Positions 26,099-35,158 of a DNA stretch of 64,000 nucleotides are shown piece after piece. The DNA comes from an uncultured Winogradskyella sp. (GTDB lineage: Bacteria; Bacteroidota; Bacteroidia; Flavobacteriales; Flavobacteriaceae), in contig CAJXLB010000008.1 of assembly GCA_913055905.1 (NCBI GenBank), positions 1-64,000 on the forward strand, written 5' to 3'. The position numbers and the translations under genes are program-made. The notes below the pieces were generated by a model, which did not search any database, had not been told where the DNA came from, and saw only the letters and a list, made by a program, of their open reading frames with translations. Within the stretch, counting starts at the first letter, position 1. Each line of letters begins with the position of its first letter.

Positions 26099-26901
26099 TA
26101 TAAGCGTGTAGATAAAAGTATTACTGAAGTGGTAATAGCCATTAGACTCGCTATGGTTGAAATCGTTGACACTAAGGTTTCACCCGTTCCTAACGATTTT
26201 TGTTTTAAAGGCTCAACATAGATGATATCATTAGGCTGAATGTAATAATACGGCGAACGCATCACATTTCTATCGGTTAAATCTATACGATGGATTTGCT
26301 GCCCTTGAGGGTATTGACGTATGATAGCCACATTTTTCCGATTGCCAGTTAACGGTATTTCCCCAACATTAGCTATAGCTTCAAAGATATTCACCCTGTT
26401 CTTAAACATCGTTATAGTGCCTGGATTACCTACTTCGCCATTGGCCGTAAAACGCAAGCCTGCCAATTTAACGGTTATAAAAATATTGGCGGTTTCTTTA
26501 AACTGTTCCTCCAATAAACGTGCTTCTATCAGTTGTTCAATCTCCTCTGTAGTTAAGCCTAGAACATTAAAACGGCCCAATTCCGGAATTCGTATCTCGC
26601 CACGCATATCAACCGTAAAGCCATCAAAATAAGCACGTTCCTCACTGCTAGCATTTAAGTTGCCTTCATCGCTTATAGGATTAAAAATCTGTACATTATC
26701 CTGATCTAAAACCTTAATTCTAATATTAAGAATATCATCAATCTGTATGCGATAGGGTTTTTGAACCTCCGACAAGTTATACGGAATAGTATCATTCAAC
26801 GCCTGTTCCTTATTTTGCAAATACACGGTATCCTTGTAGGGAATACAAGAACTCAAAACCACAAAAACCAAGACAAACAAAGGCAACAATGAGCGCTTCA
26901 T
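26098..26901 (-). CDS. wza: Polysaccharide export outer-membrane lipoprotein (Wza-like)
   Basis: A 267-residue lipoprotein. The signal peptide (KRSLLPLFVLVFVVLSSC) ends in a lipobox with Cys19. It is followed by the Poly_export domain (YRIQIDDILNIRIKVLDQ) and SLBB-type repeats (FTANGEVGNPGTITMFKN). A C-terminal hydrophobic helix (STIASLMAITTSVILL) would insert in the outer membrane as the Wza barrel does. The frame extends three codons further up, but the ATG at 26901 gives the normal signal peptide. First gene of the locus, directly behind a strong promoter candidate, and it shares 1 bp with the kinase start. Confidence 0.92.
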   Translation of the reverse strand: MKRSLLPLFVLVFVVLSSCIPYKDTVYLQNKEQALNDTIPYNLSEVQKPYRIQIDDILNIRIKVLDQDNVQIFNPISDEGNLNASSEERAYFDGFTVDMRGEIRIPELGRFNVLGLTTEEIEQLIEARLLEEQFKETANIFITVKLAGLRFTANGEVGNPGTITMFKNRVNIFEAIANVGEIPLTGNRKNVAIIRQYPQGQQIHRIDLTDRNVMRSPYYYIQPNDIIYVEPLKQKSLGTGETLVSTISTIASLMAITTSVILLSTRL

Positions 26902-26924
26902 ACCAAGCAAATAATGTTTAGAGA

Positions 26925-26953
26925 CAAATATAGCGCATCAACATCAATAACAA
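26925..26953 (-). promoter_or_regulatory. Promoter of the polysaccharide locus (TTTG-N18-TATATTTG)
   Basis: On the minus strand a TTTG (26951-26954) is followed 18 bp later by TATATTTG (26925-26932), matching both parts of the Bacteroidetes sigma-A promoter at normal spacing. The -7 box ends 23 bp before the wza-like ATG. This is the best placed promoter for the whole 26-kb minus-strand block. Confidence 0.62.
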
Positions 26954-27003
26954 AATAATTGGTATTCTTTTTGGTTATTTGCGTTCTTTGTAAAAAAAGT
27001 GTC

Positions 27004-28875
27004 TTGAACTACCTCAACGCAGAACATATATCTAAATCTTATGGCGAACTGCTGCTCTTTGAAGATTTGTCCTTTAGTATCCATAAAGACCAAAAGATTG
27101 CCCTAATTGCCAAAAACGGTAGCGGAAAGACCTCCATTCTCAATATCCTAGCAGGAAAAGACCAACCTGACGAAGGTCAAATAGTCATTAGAAAAGGGAT
27201 TCGGCTGGCCTTTCTAGACCAAGAGCCTGAATTTGATGAGAGTTTGAGTATTGTCGATGCTATTTATGCTATGGATATTCCCGTACTCAATATCATCGCC
27301 AATTATGAAAAGGCACTTAAAAATCCAGAGGAGACAGATGCTTATCAAAAAGCCTTCGAAGCCATGGAGCGCGAGAATGCTTGGGAGTTTGAAACCCAAT
27401 ACCAACAAATTCTAACGGAATTACAGCTTACGGATTTAGAGGCTAAAATTGGTACGCTTTCTGGTGGGCAAAAAAAACGGCTTGCTTTGGCTCAAACCTT
27501 ATTGAGCCAACCCGATATCTTAATCCTAGATGAGCCTACCAACCACCTCGACTTAGAGATGATAGAATGGCTTGAGACTTACTTTGCCCAAACGGACATA
27601 ACCCTATTTATGGTAACTCACGATCGCTATTTTTTGGAACGTGTATGCAACGAAATTTTGGAACTAGATCAAGGAAAATTATACAGCTACAAGGGTAATT
27701 ACTCTTACTACCTTGAAAAAAAAGAAGCCCGTTTAATGATAGAAGCCGCTGAGCTGGGCAAGGCTAAACAACTGTATAAAAAAGAACTGGATTGGATGCG
27801 CCGACAACCCAAGGCGCGGACCACAAAGTCCAAAAGCAGAATAGACGACTTCACCGATATCAAGGCCAAAGCGCACCAGAGAAGAAAAGAACACGAAGTG
27901 CAGCTTGAACTTAATATGGAACGTCTGGGTAGCAAAATCATCGAATTTCACAATGTATCCAAAACCTTTGGGGATACCACCATATTAGACGGGTTTGATT
28001 ATACCTTTAAAAAAGGTGAACGTGTTGGTATCATTGGTAAAAATGGAACAGGAAAATCGACTTTCCTAAATCTTTTAACCAATGCTATACGGCCAGATGG
28101 TGGTAAAATAGTTCTTGGCGAAACTGTAAAAATAGGCTATTACACACAAGATGGTATCACGTCCAAGCCAGGCCAAAAAGTCATTGACGTAATAAAGGAA
28201 TTTGGAGACTATATTCCTTTGGCCAAAGGACGGCAAATTAGCGCCCAACAACTATTGGAACGCTTTCTGTTTGACCGAAAAAAGCAATATGATTTTGTTG
28301 AGAAACTTAGTGGTGGCGAGCAAAAACGGCTGTACCTCTGTACTGTATTGATTCAAAATCCAAATGTTCTTATTCTGGATGAACCTACGAACGACCTAGA
28401 CATTGTTACCCTAAACGTTCTGGAGAACTTTTTGTTGGATTTTCCAGGAGTGCTACTAGTAGTATCCCACGACCGTTATTTTATGGATAAAATAGTAGAT
28501 CACCTTTTTGTATTTAGAGGCAATGGTGTTATTGAAGACTTCCCTGGGAACTATTCCGATTTTAGAGCCTACGACCAAAGTAAATCTGAAACGCCAACAG
28601 ATGCAGATAACAATACCGAACAAAAAACTGAAAACTTAGAAGAAAATAAGGCTCAGAAACTCTCTTATAATGAACAAAAGGAATTCAAAAATCTAGAATC
28701 TAGAATCAGGGCCTTAGAATTGGACAAAAAGCAATTGGAACAAAAATTTCACAATCCTGAACTCTCACAAGACGAGATTAATGACTTATCGCAAGAACTC
28801 CAGGACATCATCGATGAGATAGAAACTAAAGAGTTAAGATGGTTTGAACTTGCAGAAAAATTTGAATCCTCCTAA
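27004..28875 (+). CDS. ABC-F family ATPase
   Basis: A soluble protein with two ABC cassettes and no membrane helix. Cassette 1 has IAKNGSGKTSILNIL, LSGGQKKRLALAQ and LILDEPTNHLDLEM. Cassette 2 has GKNGTGKSTFLNLL, LSGGEQKRLYLC and LILDEPTNDLD. A linker of about 80 charged residues joins them, and a C-terminal coiled-coil arm (about residues 540-620) is like that of Uup. ABC-F proteins act on the ribosome. The frame is open from 26959, but the homologous N-terminus begins at a TTG (27004), giving NYLNAEHISKSYGE; the upstream codons would lie in the promoter area of the divergent wza-like gene. It shares 1 bp with the next gene. Confidence 0.88.
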   Translation: MNYLNAEHISKSYGELLLFEDLSFSIHKDQKIALIAKNGSGKTSILNILAGKDQPDEGQIVIRKGIRLAFLDQEPEFDESLSIVDAIYAMDIPVLNIIANYEKALKNPEETDAYQKAFEAMERENAWEFETQYQQILTELQLTDLEAKIGTLSGGQKKRLALAQTLLSQPDILILDEPTNHLDLEMIEWLETYFAQTDITLFMVTHDRYFLERVCNEILELDQGKLYSYKGNYSYYLEKKEARLMIEAAELGKAKQLYKKELDWMRRQPKARTTKSKSRIDDFTDIKAKAHQRRKEHEVQLELNMERLGSKIIEFHNVSKTFGDTTILDGFDYTFKKGERVGIIGKNGTGKSTFLNLLTNAIRPDGGKIVLGETVKIGYYTQDGITSKPGQKVIDVIKEFGDYIPLAKGRQISAQQLLERFLFDRKKQYDFVEKLSGGEQKRLYLCTVLIQNPNVLILDEPTNDLDIVTLNVLENFLLDFPGVLLVVSHDRYFMDKIVDHLFVFRGNGVIEDFPGNYSDFRAYDQSKSETPTDADNNTEQKTENLEENKAQKLSYNEQKEFKNLESRIRALELDKKQLEQKFHNPELSQDEINDLSQELQDIIDEIETKELRWFELAEKFESS

Positions 28876-29645
28876 TGTATCTTATTTTAGCATACCTCAA
28901 GTTTCTCTGGTCCGCGACCAACCAGCATGGTGTGCACTCGCCTTTTGTATTCAACTTAGTCACTAAATGTTTATACGATAAAACAAAATATTCCGCCTAC
29001 AAAGACATTGCAGCATACAGAAATCATTTGTTACAAAATCATACAACTCTAGAAATTAAAGACTACGGAGCAGGTTCGCGCCGTTTCAATTCAAATAAAA
29101 GGAAGATTTCAGATATAGCCAAATATGCAGGGTCGTCGCTCCATAAAGCCAAGTTGCTTTTTAGAATCGTAAATTATTTGCAACCTCAACAATGCTTGGA
29201 GTTGGGAACATCACTCGGTATTGCAACGTATGCACTATCCAAAGGAAACCCAAACACCAAGGTAATAAGCATAGAAGGCTGCCCAAATAGTTTCACTTGC
29301 ACCCAAAATGCCTTAAAGGAGCAACAAGCCAAAAATATCGTTTTGAAACTGGGAACTTTTAAAGAGGTTATTCCCAAAATGGAGCAAAAACTACTCGATC
29401 TCGTTTTTATGGACGGCCATCATTCCAAATCAGCAACTTTAGAACATTTTGAAGCCTTATTGCCCTTAGCCCATAATGATACCCTTTTCATTATTGACGA
29501 TATTTACTGGTCTAAAGAGATGACCGAAGCTTGGCACGCCATTAAAGCGCATAAAAGCGTTACAGTAACTATAGACTGTTTCTTCATAGGCCTTGTTTTT
29601 TTTAGAAAGGAACAAGCCAAGGAACATTTTAAAATTAGACTGTAA
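28875..29645 (+). CDS. Class I SAM-dependent methyltransferase (O-methyltransferase-like)
   Basis: A 256-residue protein. The SAM-binding motif I is QCLELGTSLGIATYALS near residue 108, followed by TKVISIEGCPN, LVFMDGHHSKSATLEHFE and DTLFIIDDIYWSKEM. The Asp-Gly-His-His segment and the following Ile-Asp-Asp resemble the metal-site region of catechol-type O-methyltransferases. The N-terminus has FLWSATNQHGVHSPFVFNL, a block recurrent in Bacteroidetes homologues. Its ATG overlaps the ABC-F stop by 1 bp, so they are translated together. Substrate unknown. Confidence 0.78.
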   Translation: MYLILAYLKFLWSATNQHGVHSPFVFNLVTKCLYDKTKYSAYKDIAAYRNHLLQNHTTLEIKDYGAGSRRFNSNKRKISDIAKYAGSSLHKAKLLFRIVNYLQPQQCLELGTSLGIATYALSKGNPNTKVISIEGCPNSFTCTQNALKEQQAKNIVLKLGTFKEVIPKMEQKLLDLVFMDGHHSKSATLEHFEALLPLAHNDTLFIIDDIYWSKEMTEAWHAIKAHKSVTVTIDCFFIGLVFFRKEQAKEHFKIRL

Positions 29646-29688
29646 CAAGCCCACAACTTTAACGTCTTATTAACTGTAAAATCAATTA

Positions 29689-29702
29689 TCTTGCGCGCAA
29701 GA
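29689..29702. repeat. 14-bp perfect palindrome upstream of the LolD-like gene
   Basis: TCTTGCGCGCAAGA reads the same on both strands and lies 24 bp before the LolD-like ATG in an 80-bp gap. It is unusually GC-rich for this spacer. It could be an operator or a short hairpin; nothing else identifies it. Confidence 0.4.
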
Positions 29703-29725
29703 GCGAAATACAAGGTTGTAATCAT

Positions 29726-30415
29726 ATGAGTGAAAATGTTATTGAAATAAGAGGTATCATTAGGGATTTTAAACTAGGTCAGGAGACCGTTCATGTTCTT
29801 AAGGGTATTGACTTGGATATAAAAAAAGGCGAATACGTTGCTATAATGGGATCATCTGGTTCTGGTAAATCTACCTTAATGAATATTCTAGGTTGCTTGG
29901 ATACACCAACTGCTGGTAGTTACATCCTAAACGGCAAGGATGTGAGTCAGATGTCTGACGACGAACTGGCAGATATTAGAAATACCGAAATAGGATTTGT
30001 GTTTCAAACGTTTAACTTACTGCCTAGAACCACAGCCCTAGATAACGTTGCACTACCTATGATTTATGCCGGAGCTTCAAAAAGCGAGCGTTTGCAAAGA
30101 GCCTCAGAAGTACTTACCGATGTCGGTTTGGCCGACCGTATGGACCACAAGCCCAATCAATTGTCAGGTGGTCAGCGTCAAAGGGTGGCCGTTGGTAGAG
30201 CATTGGTTAACAAACCTTCCATTATCCTTGCAGACGAACCTACAGGTAACCTAGATTCCAAAACCTCTTTGGAAATCATGGATTTGTTCGATGCCATCCA
30301 TGCCAATGGTAATACCGTAATAATGGTAACCCATGAAGAAGATATTGCCGAGCATGCCAAGCGTATTATAAGGCTCCGCGACGGAATGGTATCCAGTGAT
30401 ATTACCAAAGACTAA
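29726..30415 (+). CDS. LolD/MacB-type ABC transporter ATP-binding protein
   Basis: A 229-residue ATPase with Walker [15 protein letters not shown] near residue 40, a Q-loop [17 protein letters not shown], signature [15 protein letters not shown] and Walker [16 protein letters not shown]. The FQ-x-F-N-L-L-P segment and length are typical of the LolD/MacB/FtsE-like group that drives lipoprotein release or efflux machines with separate permeases. No permease gene is adjacent, so its partner must be elsewhere. The next gene has its own promoter 30 bp after the stop, so this gene is probably transcribed alone. Confidence 0.87.
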   Translation: MSENVIEIRGIIRDFKLGQETVHVLKGIDLDIKKGEYVAIMGSSGSGKSTLMNILGCLDTPTAGSYILNGKDVSQMSDDELADIRNTEIGFVFQTFNLLPRTTALDNVALPMIYAGASKSERLQRASEVLTDVGLADRMDHKPNQLSGGQRQRVAVGRALVNKPSIILADEPTGNLDSKTSLEIMDLFDAIHANGNTVIMVTHEEDIAEHAKRIIRLRDGMVSSDITKD

Positions 30416-30445
30416 TACGCACTAGGTAACGCTAAAGGCAGACTT

Positions 30446-30474
30446 TTGGCTCTTACCTTTAATCCTTACCTTTG
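30446..30474 (+). promoter_or_regulatory. Promoter of the cobalamin adenosyltransferase gene (TTG-N18-TACCTTTG)
   Basis: TTG at 30446-30448 and TACCTTTG at 30467-30474 fit the Bacteroidetes consensus with 18-bp spacing. The box ends 22 bp before the TTG start codon chosen at 30497. The longer reading frame that begins at 30446 would start inside this promoter, which argues for the shorter protein. Confidence 0.6.
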
Positions 30475-30496
30475 TAAGGCTAAACAAAAAACAGCT

Positions 30497-31072
30497 TTGA
30501 AAATATATACAAAAACAGGAGACAAAGGTACTACCGCTTTGTTTGGAGGTACACGAGTACCCAAGTACCATATAAGAATTGAAAGTTACGGGACCATTGA
30601 CGAGCTTAATTCACATATTGGCCTCATACGTGATCAAAATATAGACGCGCACCACAAATCTGTCTTAATGGAAATTCAAGATCGACTTTTTACCATTGGA
30701 GCAATTCTGGCAACAGACCCAAAAAAAGCGACATTGAAAAGTGGTGAAGCACGTTTGAATATTCCTAAAATCGCCGAGTCAGATATCGAGCATCTGGAAA
30801 AAGAAATGGACACTATGGAAGAAAGCCTTCCGCCCATGACACATTTTGTACTTCCTGGAGGTCATCAAACCGTGTCATTCTGTCATATTGCTAGAACCGT
30901 TTGTCGCAGGGCCGAACGCTTGGCGGCTCATCTCAATGAGTTAGAGCCGTTTCAGCCAGAGACTTTAACGTATATAAACCGTCTTTCAGATTATTTATTT
31001 GTATTGGCACGGAAGTTGTCTCATGAATTAGGAGCTGAAGAAATTAAATGGATTCCTCAGAAAAAGTCCTAA
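30497..31072 (+). CDS. Cob(I)yrinic acid a,c-diamide adenosyltransferase, PduO type
   Basis: A 191-residue soluble enzyme beginning KIYTKTGDKGTTALFGG, the ATP-binding N-terminus of PduO-type adenosyltransferases. YGTIDELNSHIGL and ARTVCRRAERLAAHL follow, helices that form the trimer active site. It attaches the 5'-deoxyadenosyl group of ATP to cobalt, making coenzyme B12. The start is a TTG at 30497, chosen because the family begins there and because a promoter occupies the preceding 50 bp. A B12-dependent methylmalonyl-CoA mutase is implied by the MeaB gene 10 kb away. Confidence 0.9.
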   Translation: MKIYTKTGDKGTTALFGGTRVPKYHIRIESYGTIDELNSHIGLIRDQNIDAHHKSVLMEIQDRLFTIGAILATDPKKATLKSGEARLNIPKIAESDIEHLEKEMDTMEESLPPMTHFVLPGGHQTVSFCHIARTVCRRAERLAAHLNELEPFQPETLTYINRLSDYLFVLARKLSHELGAEEIKWIPQKKS

Positions 31073-31174
31073 AGTTTTCAAGGCTCACTGGTTGCGTTGT
31101 CAAGAATTAAAAGCGACAGAAAACCAAACGGTTACACGCTCTTTTTAATAATGAAGAATTAATTTGATTTTTTC

Positions 31175-31204
31175 TTGAATTATTCAACTAAAAAATTATT
31201 TTTG
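31175..31204 (+). promoter_or_regulatory. Promoter of the DUF2795 gene (TTG-N19-TATTTTTG)
   Basis: TTG at 31175-31177 and TATTTTTG at 31197-31204 with 19-bp spacing match the Bacteroidetes consensus closely. The box ends 23 bp before the ATG at 31228. Confidence 0.62.
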
Positions 31205-31227
31205 CAAAAAATTAAAATTACACGCGA

Positions 31228-31449
31228 ATGTACTGGACATTAGAACTAGCCTCTTATTTAAGCGATGCGCCTTGGCCGGCTACCAAGGACGAGCTTATCG
31301 ATTATGCGATTAGAACAGGAGCACCTCTTGAGGTTGTAGAAAATCTACAAGCTATCGAAGATGAAGGTGATTCTTACGACTCTATCGAGGAAATCTGGCC
31401 AGACTATCCAACGGACGAAGATTACCTCTGGAATGAGGACGAATATTAA
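31228..31449 (+). CDS. DUF2795 domain protein
   Basis: A 73-residue acidic protein (WTLELASYLSDAPWPATKDE at the start; a tail rich in Asp, Glu, Tyr and Trp). The core with PWPATKDELIDYAIRTGAP and a following helix matches DUF2795, a small helical family of unknown function that is common before secA in Flavobacteriaceae as I recall. It has its own promoter and a strong terminator, so it is made as a single short mRNA, which suggests high expression. No catalytic residues are evident; a DNA- or protein-binding role is possible. Confidence 0.82.
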   Translation: MYWTLELASYLSDAPWPATKDELIDYAIRTGAPLEVVENLQAIEDEGDSYDSIEEIWPDYPTDEDYLWNEDEY

Positions 31450-31470
31450 AACCTAATAAATTCAAAATAA

Positions 31471-31506
31471 AGTCTCTCGCGTTTATCTAACTGAGAGACT
31501 TTTTTT
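31471..31506 (+). terminator. Rho-independent terminator after the DUF2795 gene
   Basis: Stem AGTCTCTC (31471-31478) pairs with GAGAGACT (31493-31500) around a 14-nt loop and runs straight into six T. Confidence 0.82.
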
Positions 31507-31594
31507 ATTTTCGGATGTTTTAAAACCGGATAAACACTAAAAACAAGACATTAACTGTTGAACAAAGGTTTCAACAAGAACATATAAAAAACCC

Positions 31595-34500
31595 ATGGGA
31601 ATATTAGACAAGGTATTAAAGGTATTTGTAGGAGATAAATCCAAACAAGATGTCAATGCCCTAAAACCAATAGTAGAACAAATAAAAGCTTTTGAAAAAG
31701 ACTTGGAAAACTTGTCGCATGACCAATTGCGAGCAAAAACCAGTCAGTTTAAGGAAAAAATAGCTGAAGCACGAGCACCATTTCAAGCGAGTAAGGAAGA
31801 ACTTCTAGCCAAAGCGGAAGCTACAGAAGATATTGACGAACGCGAAGACCTTTACCAAGAGGCCGATAAGATTGAAGATGAAATTTATGAGGTAACTGAA
31901 AAGGTACTCAATGATATCTTACCCGAAGCCTTTGCCGTGATGAAAGAAACGGCAAAACGTTTTGTAAATAATACCCAGATTGAGGTCACGGCTAATGCTT
32001 TTGACCGCGAAGTCTCTGGCGCTAAAGATTATGTAACACTTGATGACGATAAAGCTATATGGGCCAACTCTTGGGATGCTGCTGGTAAACCAATAACATG
32101 GGACATGGTACATTATGATGTACAACTTATTGGTGGTATTGCCCTACACCAAGGTAAAATTGCCGAAATGCAGACTGGTGAAGGTAAAACGCTCGTAGCA
32201 ACACTTCCAGTTTACCTCAATGCCCTAGCTGGTAAAGGTGTGCACCTCGTTACCGTTAACGACTATCTTGCAAAACGTGATAGTGCATGGATGGCACCAT
32301 TGTTTGAATTTCACGGGTTGAGTGTAGATTGTATAGACCACCATAGACCTAACTCCGATGCACGTCGTAAAGCCTACAACGCAGATATCACCTATGGTAC
32401 CAATAACGAATTTGGTTTTGACTACCTACGTGATAATATGGCACATGCTCCAGAGGATTTGGTACAACGTCCACACCACTACGCTATCGTGGATGAGGTG
32501 GATTCCGTGTTAATTGATGATGCACGTACACCGCTTATTATTTCTGGTCCAGTACCAAAAGGCGACGAACATGAATTCGACCAATTAAAGCCGAAAGTTA
32601 GCAGTATCGTAGATGTGCAACGAAAATACCTTGTAGGCGTACTAGCCGAAGCAAAAAAGTTAATTGCTGAAGGAGATACTAAAGAAGGTGGCTTTCAATT
32701 GTTACGTGTTTACCGAGGTATACCAAAAAACAAAGCACTTATAAAGTACTTAAGTGAAGAAGGTATTAAACAACTACTCCAAAAAACGGAGAACTTCTAC
32801 ATGCAAGACAATAATAGAGAAATGCCTAAGGTAGATGCGGAGCTCTATTATGTCATTGATGAAAAGAACAACCAAGTTGAGCTTACAGATAAAGGTGTAG
32901 ACTTCCTTTCGGGTGAAGATGACCCAGACTTCTTTGTTATGCCAGAAATGGGTACGGAAATTGCCAAAATTGAAAACCAAGGCCTATCGGCAGAAGAAGA
33001 AGCCAACCTCAAAGAAGATTTGTTTAGGGACTTTGGCGTAAAATCCGAACGTATCCATACCTTGAACCAACTGCTTAAAGCCTATGCCCTTTTTGAAAAG
33101 GACGTACAATACGTAGTCATGGACAACAAGGTGATGATTGTAGACGAGCAAACCGGTCGTATTATGGATGGCCGTCGTTATTCTGATGGTCTGCATCAGG
33201 CTATAGAAGCGAAAGAAAATGTGAAGATTGAAGCGGCAACCCAGACCTTTGCTACCGTAACCTTACAGAACTACTTTAGAATGTACCGCAAATTAGCTGG
33301 TATGACTGGTACAGCGGTAACAGAAGCTGGTGAGTTTTGGGAAATCTATAAGTTAGATGTGGTAGAAATCCCAACAAACAAGCCAATAGCCAGAGATGAT
33401 AAAGATGACTTGGTTTACAAAACCAAAAGAGAGAAATATAATGCGGTTATAGACGAAGTGGTGGAACTCTCCAATGCAGGACGACCTGTCCTCATAGGTA
33501 CTACCAATGTAGAAATATCCGAGCTCTTGGCAAAAATGCTGAGTATCCGTAAAATTCCACATAACGTACTCAATGCTAAGCAGCACAAAAAAGAGGCAGA
33601 AATCGTCGCAGAGGCCGGAAATGCAGGTCAAGTTACCATTGCTACCAACATGGCCGGTCGTGGTACCGATATTAAATTAAGTAAAGAAGTTATTGATGCA
33701 GGTGGTTTAGCAATTGTAGGTACGGAACGTCACGACTCCCGCCGAGTAGACAGACAGTTGCGTGGTAGAGCAGGTAGACAAGGTGACCCAGGAAGTTCGC
33801 AATTCTATGTGTCCTTAGAAGATAATTTAATGCGATTATTTGGTAGTGACCGTATTGCCAAAATGATGGACCGTATGGGATTAAAGGAAGGCGAAGTGAT
33901 TCAACATTCCATGATTTCCAAATCTATAGAGCGTGCGCAGAAAAAAGTTGAAGAAAACAACTTTGGGGTTCGTAAACGACTGTTGGAATACGATGATGTT
34001 ATGAATGCGCAGAGAGAAGTGGTTTACAAACGTCGTCGTCACGCCCTTCATGGTGAACGTCTTCGCGTAGATTTGGCCAATATGATTTTTGACACGTCTG
34101 AAGGCATTGCGGAAACCAACAAAAATGCTAACGACTACAAGAATTTTGAATTCGAACTGATACGCTACTTCTCAATGCCATCTCCTATCAGTGAAGAGGA
34201 ATTTGCAAAAATGAGCAGTCAGGAAATTGCAGGAACCATTTACAAAGAAGCGTTTAAGCACTACCGTGAGAAAATGCAGCGTGCAGCCGATCTGGCTTAT
34301 CCTGTCATTGAAAATGTGTACAACACACAGCGCGATCGTTTTAAACGTATCGTGGTACCATTTACAGATGGCGTAAAACAACTCCAAGTTGTAACAGATT
34401 TAGAGAAAGCATACGAGTCTAAGGGAAAACAGCTCATCAATGATTTTGAGAAAAACATTACCCTTGCCATTGTTGACGATGCTTGGAAGACGCACCTTAG

Positions 34501-34954
34501 AAAAATGGACGAGCTCAAGCAATCCGTGCAATTGGCAGTTCACGAACAAAAAGATCCGTTACTGATTTATAAGTTTGAAGCCTTTGAGCTTTTCAAAAGT
34601 ATGATAGATCAAGTGAACAAAGACGTTATCTCCTTCCTATTTAAGGGCGAGATTCCTCAAGAAACGGCAGATACCATACAAGAAGCCAAAAAACGTAGGG
34701 AAGAGAATCTGAAAATGCAGAAAGATGAAATCCCTAATATGGATGAGCGTGCAGCCCAAAGCAGAGCTGCCGGAGAAGGTGCTTCCCGTCAGCAGCAAGT
34801 TGTTGAAACCATCGTAAGGGAAAAACCTAAAATTGGCCGGAACGAACGTGTTACCATTAAACATGTAATGAGTGGCGAAAGCAAAGAAGTAAAATACAAG
34901 CAGGCCATTCCGTTAATTGATAAAGGCGAATGGGTTTTGGTTGACAACGACTAA
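31595..34954 (+). CDS. secA: Protein translocase ATPase SecA
   Basis: A 1119-residue SecA. Walker A lies near residue 190 (EMQTGEGKTLVATLP), the DEAD-like site near 300 (VDEVDSVLIDDARTPLI), the second nucleotide domain near 690 (TNMAGRGTDIKL) and RQLRGRAGRQGDPGSSQF. It drives preproteins through SecYEG. It is over 200 residues longer than E. coli SecA, with extra segments near residues 40-130 and 330-470, as in other Bacteroidetes. The C-terminus ends EWVLVDND and has no Cys-x-Cys zinc/SecB-binding motif, usual for this phylum. It is flanked by terminators, so probably monocistronic. Confidence 0.97.
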   Translation: MGILDKVLKVFVGDKSKQDVNALKPIVEQIKAFEKDLENLSHDQLRAKTSQFKEKIAEARAPFQASKEELLAKAEATEDIDEREDLYQEADKIEDEIYEVTEKVLNDILPEAFAVMKETAKRFVNNTQIEVTANAFDREVSGAKDYVTLDDDKAIWANSWDAAGKPITWDMVHYDVQLIGGIALHQGKIAEMQTGEGKTLVATLPVYLNALAGKGVHLVTVNDYLAKRDSAWMAPLFEFHGLSVDCIDHHRPNSDARRKAYNADITYGTNNEFGFDYLRDNMAHAPEDLVQRPHHYAIVDEVDSVLIDDARTPLIISGPVPKGDEHEFDQLKPKVSSIVDVQRKYLVGVLAEAKKLIAEGDTKEGGFQLLRVYRGIPKNKALIKYLSEEGIKQLLQKTENFYMQDNNREMPKVDAELYYVIDEKNNQVELTDKGVDFLSGEDDPDFFVMPEMGTEIAKIENQGLSAEEEANLKEDLFRDFGVKSERIHTLNQLLKAYALFEKDVQYVVMDNKVMIVDEQTGRIMDGRRYSDGLHQAIEAKENVKIEAATQTFATVTLQNYFRMYRKLAGMTGTAVTEAGEFWEIYKLDVVEIPTNKPIARDDKDDLVYKTKREKYNAVIDEVVELSNAGRPVLIGTTNVEISELLAKMLSIRKIPHNVLNAKQHKKEAEIVAEAGNAGQVTIATNMAGRGTDIKLSKEVIDAGGLAIVGTERHDSRRVDRQLRGRAGRQGDPGSSQFYVSLEDNLMRLFGSDRIAKMMDRMGLKEGEVIQHSMISKSIERAQKKVEENNFGVRKRLLEYDDVMNAQREVVYKRRRHALHGERLRVDLANMIFDTSEGIAETNKNANDYKNFEFELIRYFSMPSPISEEEFAKMSSQEIAGTIYKEAFKHYREKMQRAADLAYPVIENVYNTQRDRFKRIVVPFTDGVKQLQVVTDLEKAYESKGKQLINDFEKNITLAIVDDAWKTHLRKMDELKQSVQLAVHEQKDPLLIYKFEAFELFKSMIDQVNKDVISFLFKGEIPQETADTIQEAKKRREENLKMQKDEIPNMDERAAQSRAAGEGASRQQQVVETIVREKPKIGRNERVTIKHVMSGESKEVKYKQAIPLIDKGEWVLVDND

Positions 34955-34975
34955 AGCTTTTTAAATAACTCAAAC

Positions 34976-35006
34976 AAGCCCAATGTTTAACGCATTGGGC
35001 TTTTTT
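34976..35006 (+). terminator. Rho-independent terminator after secA
   Basis: AGCCCAATG (34977-34985) pairs perfectly with CATTGGGCT (34993-35001) around a 7-nt loop, followed by a run of T to 35006. Confidence 0.88.
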
Positions 35007-35158
35007 AATTGGTTAAACCAAAGCAGATAAACTCTTTAAGATTGTCTATCAAATAACCATTCCAAATGTTAACATATGTTAAAGTTAAAAGTAAGGTTCG
35101 GGATATTTAGCTATTGAATTGTTTTAATAATAAATAGAAATACTAAAAACACATCCAC

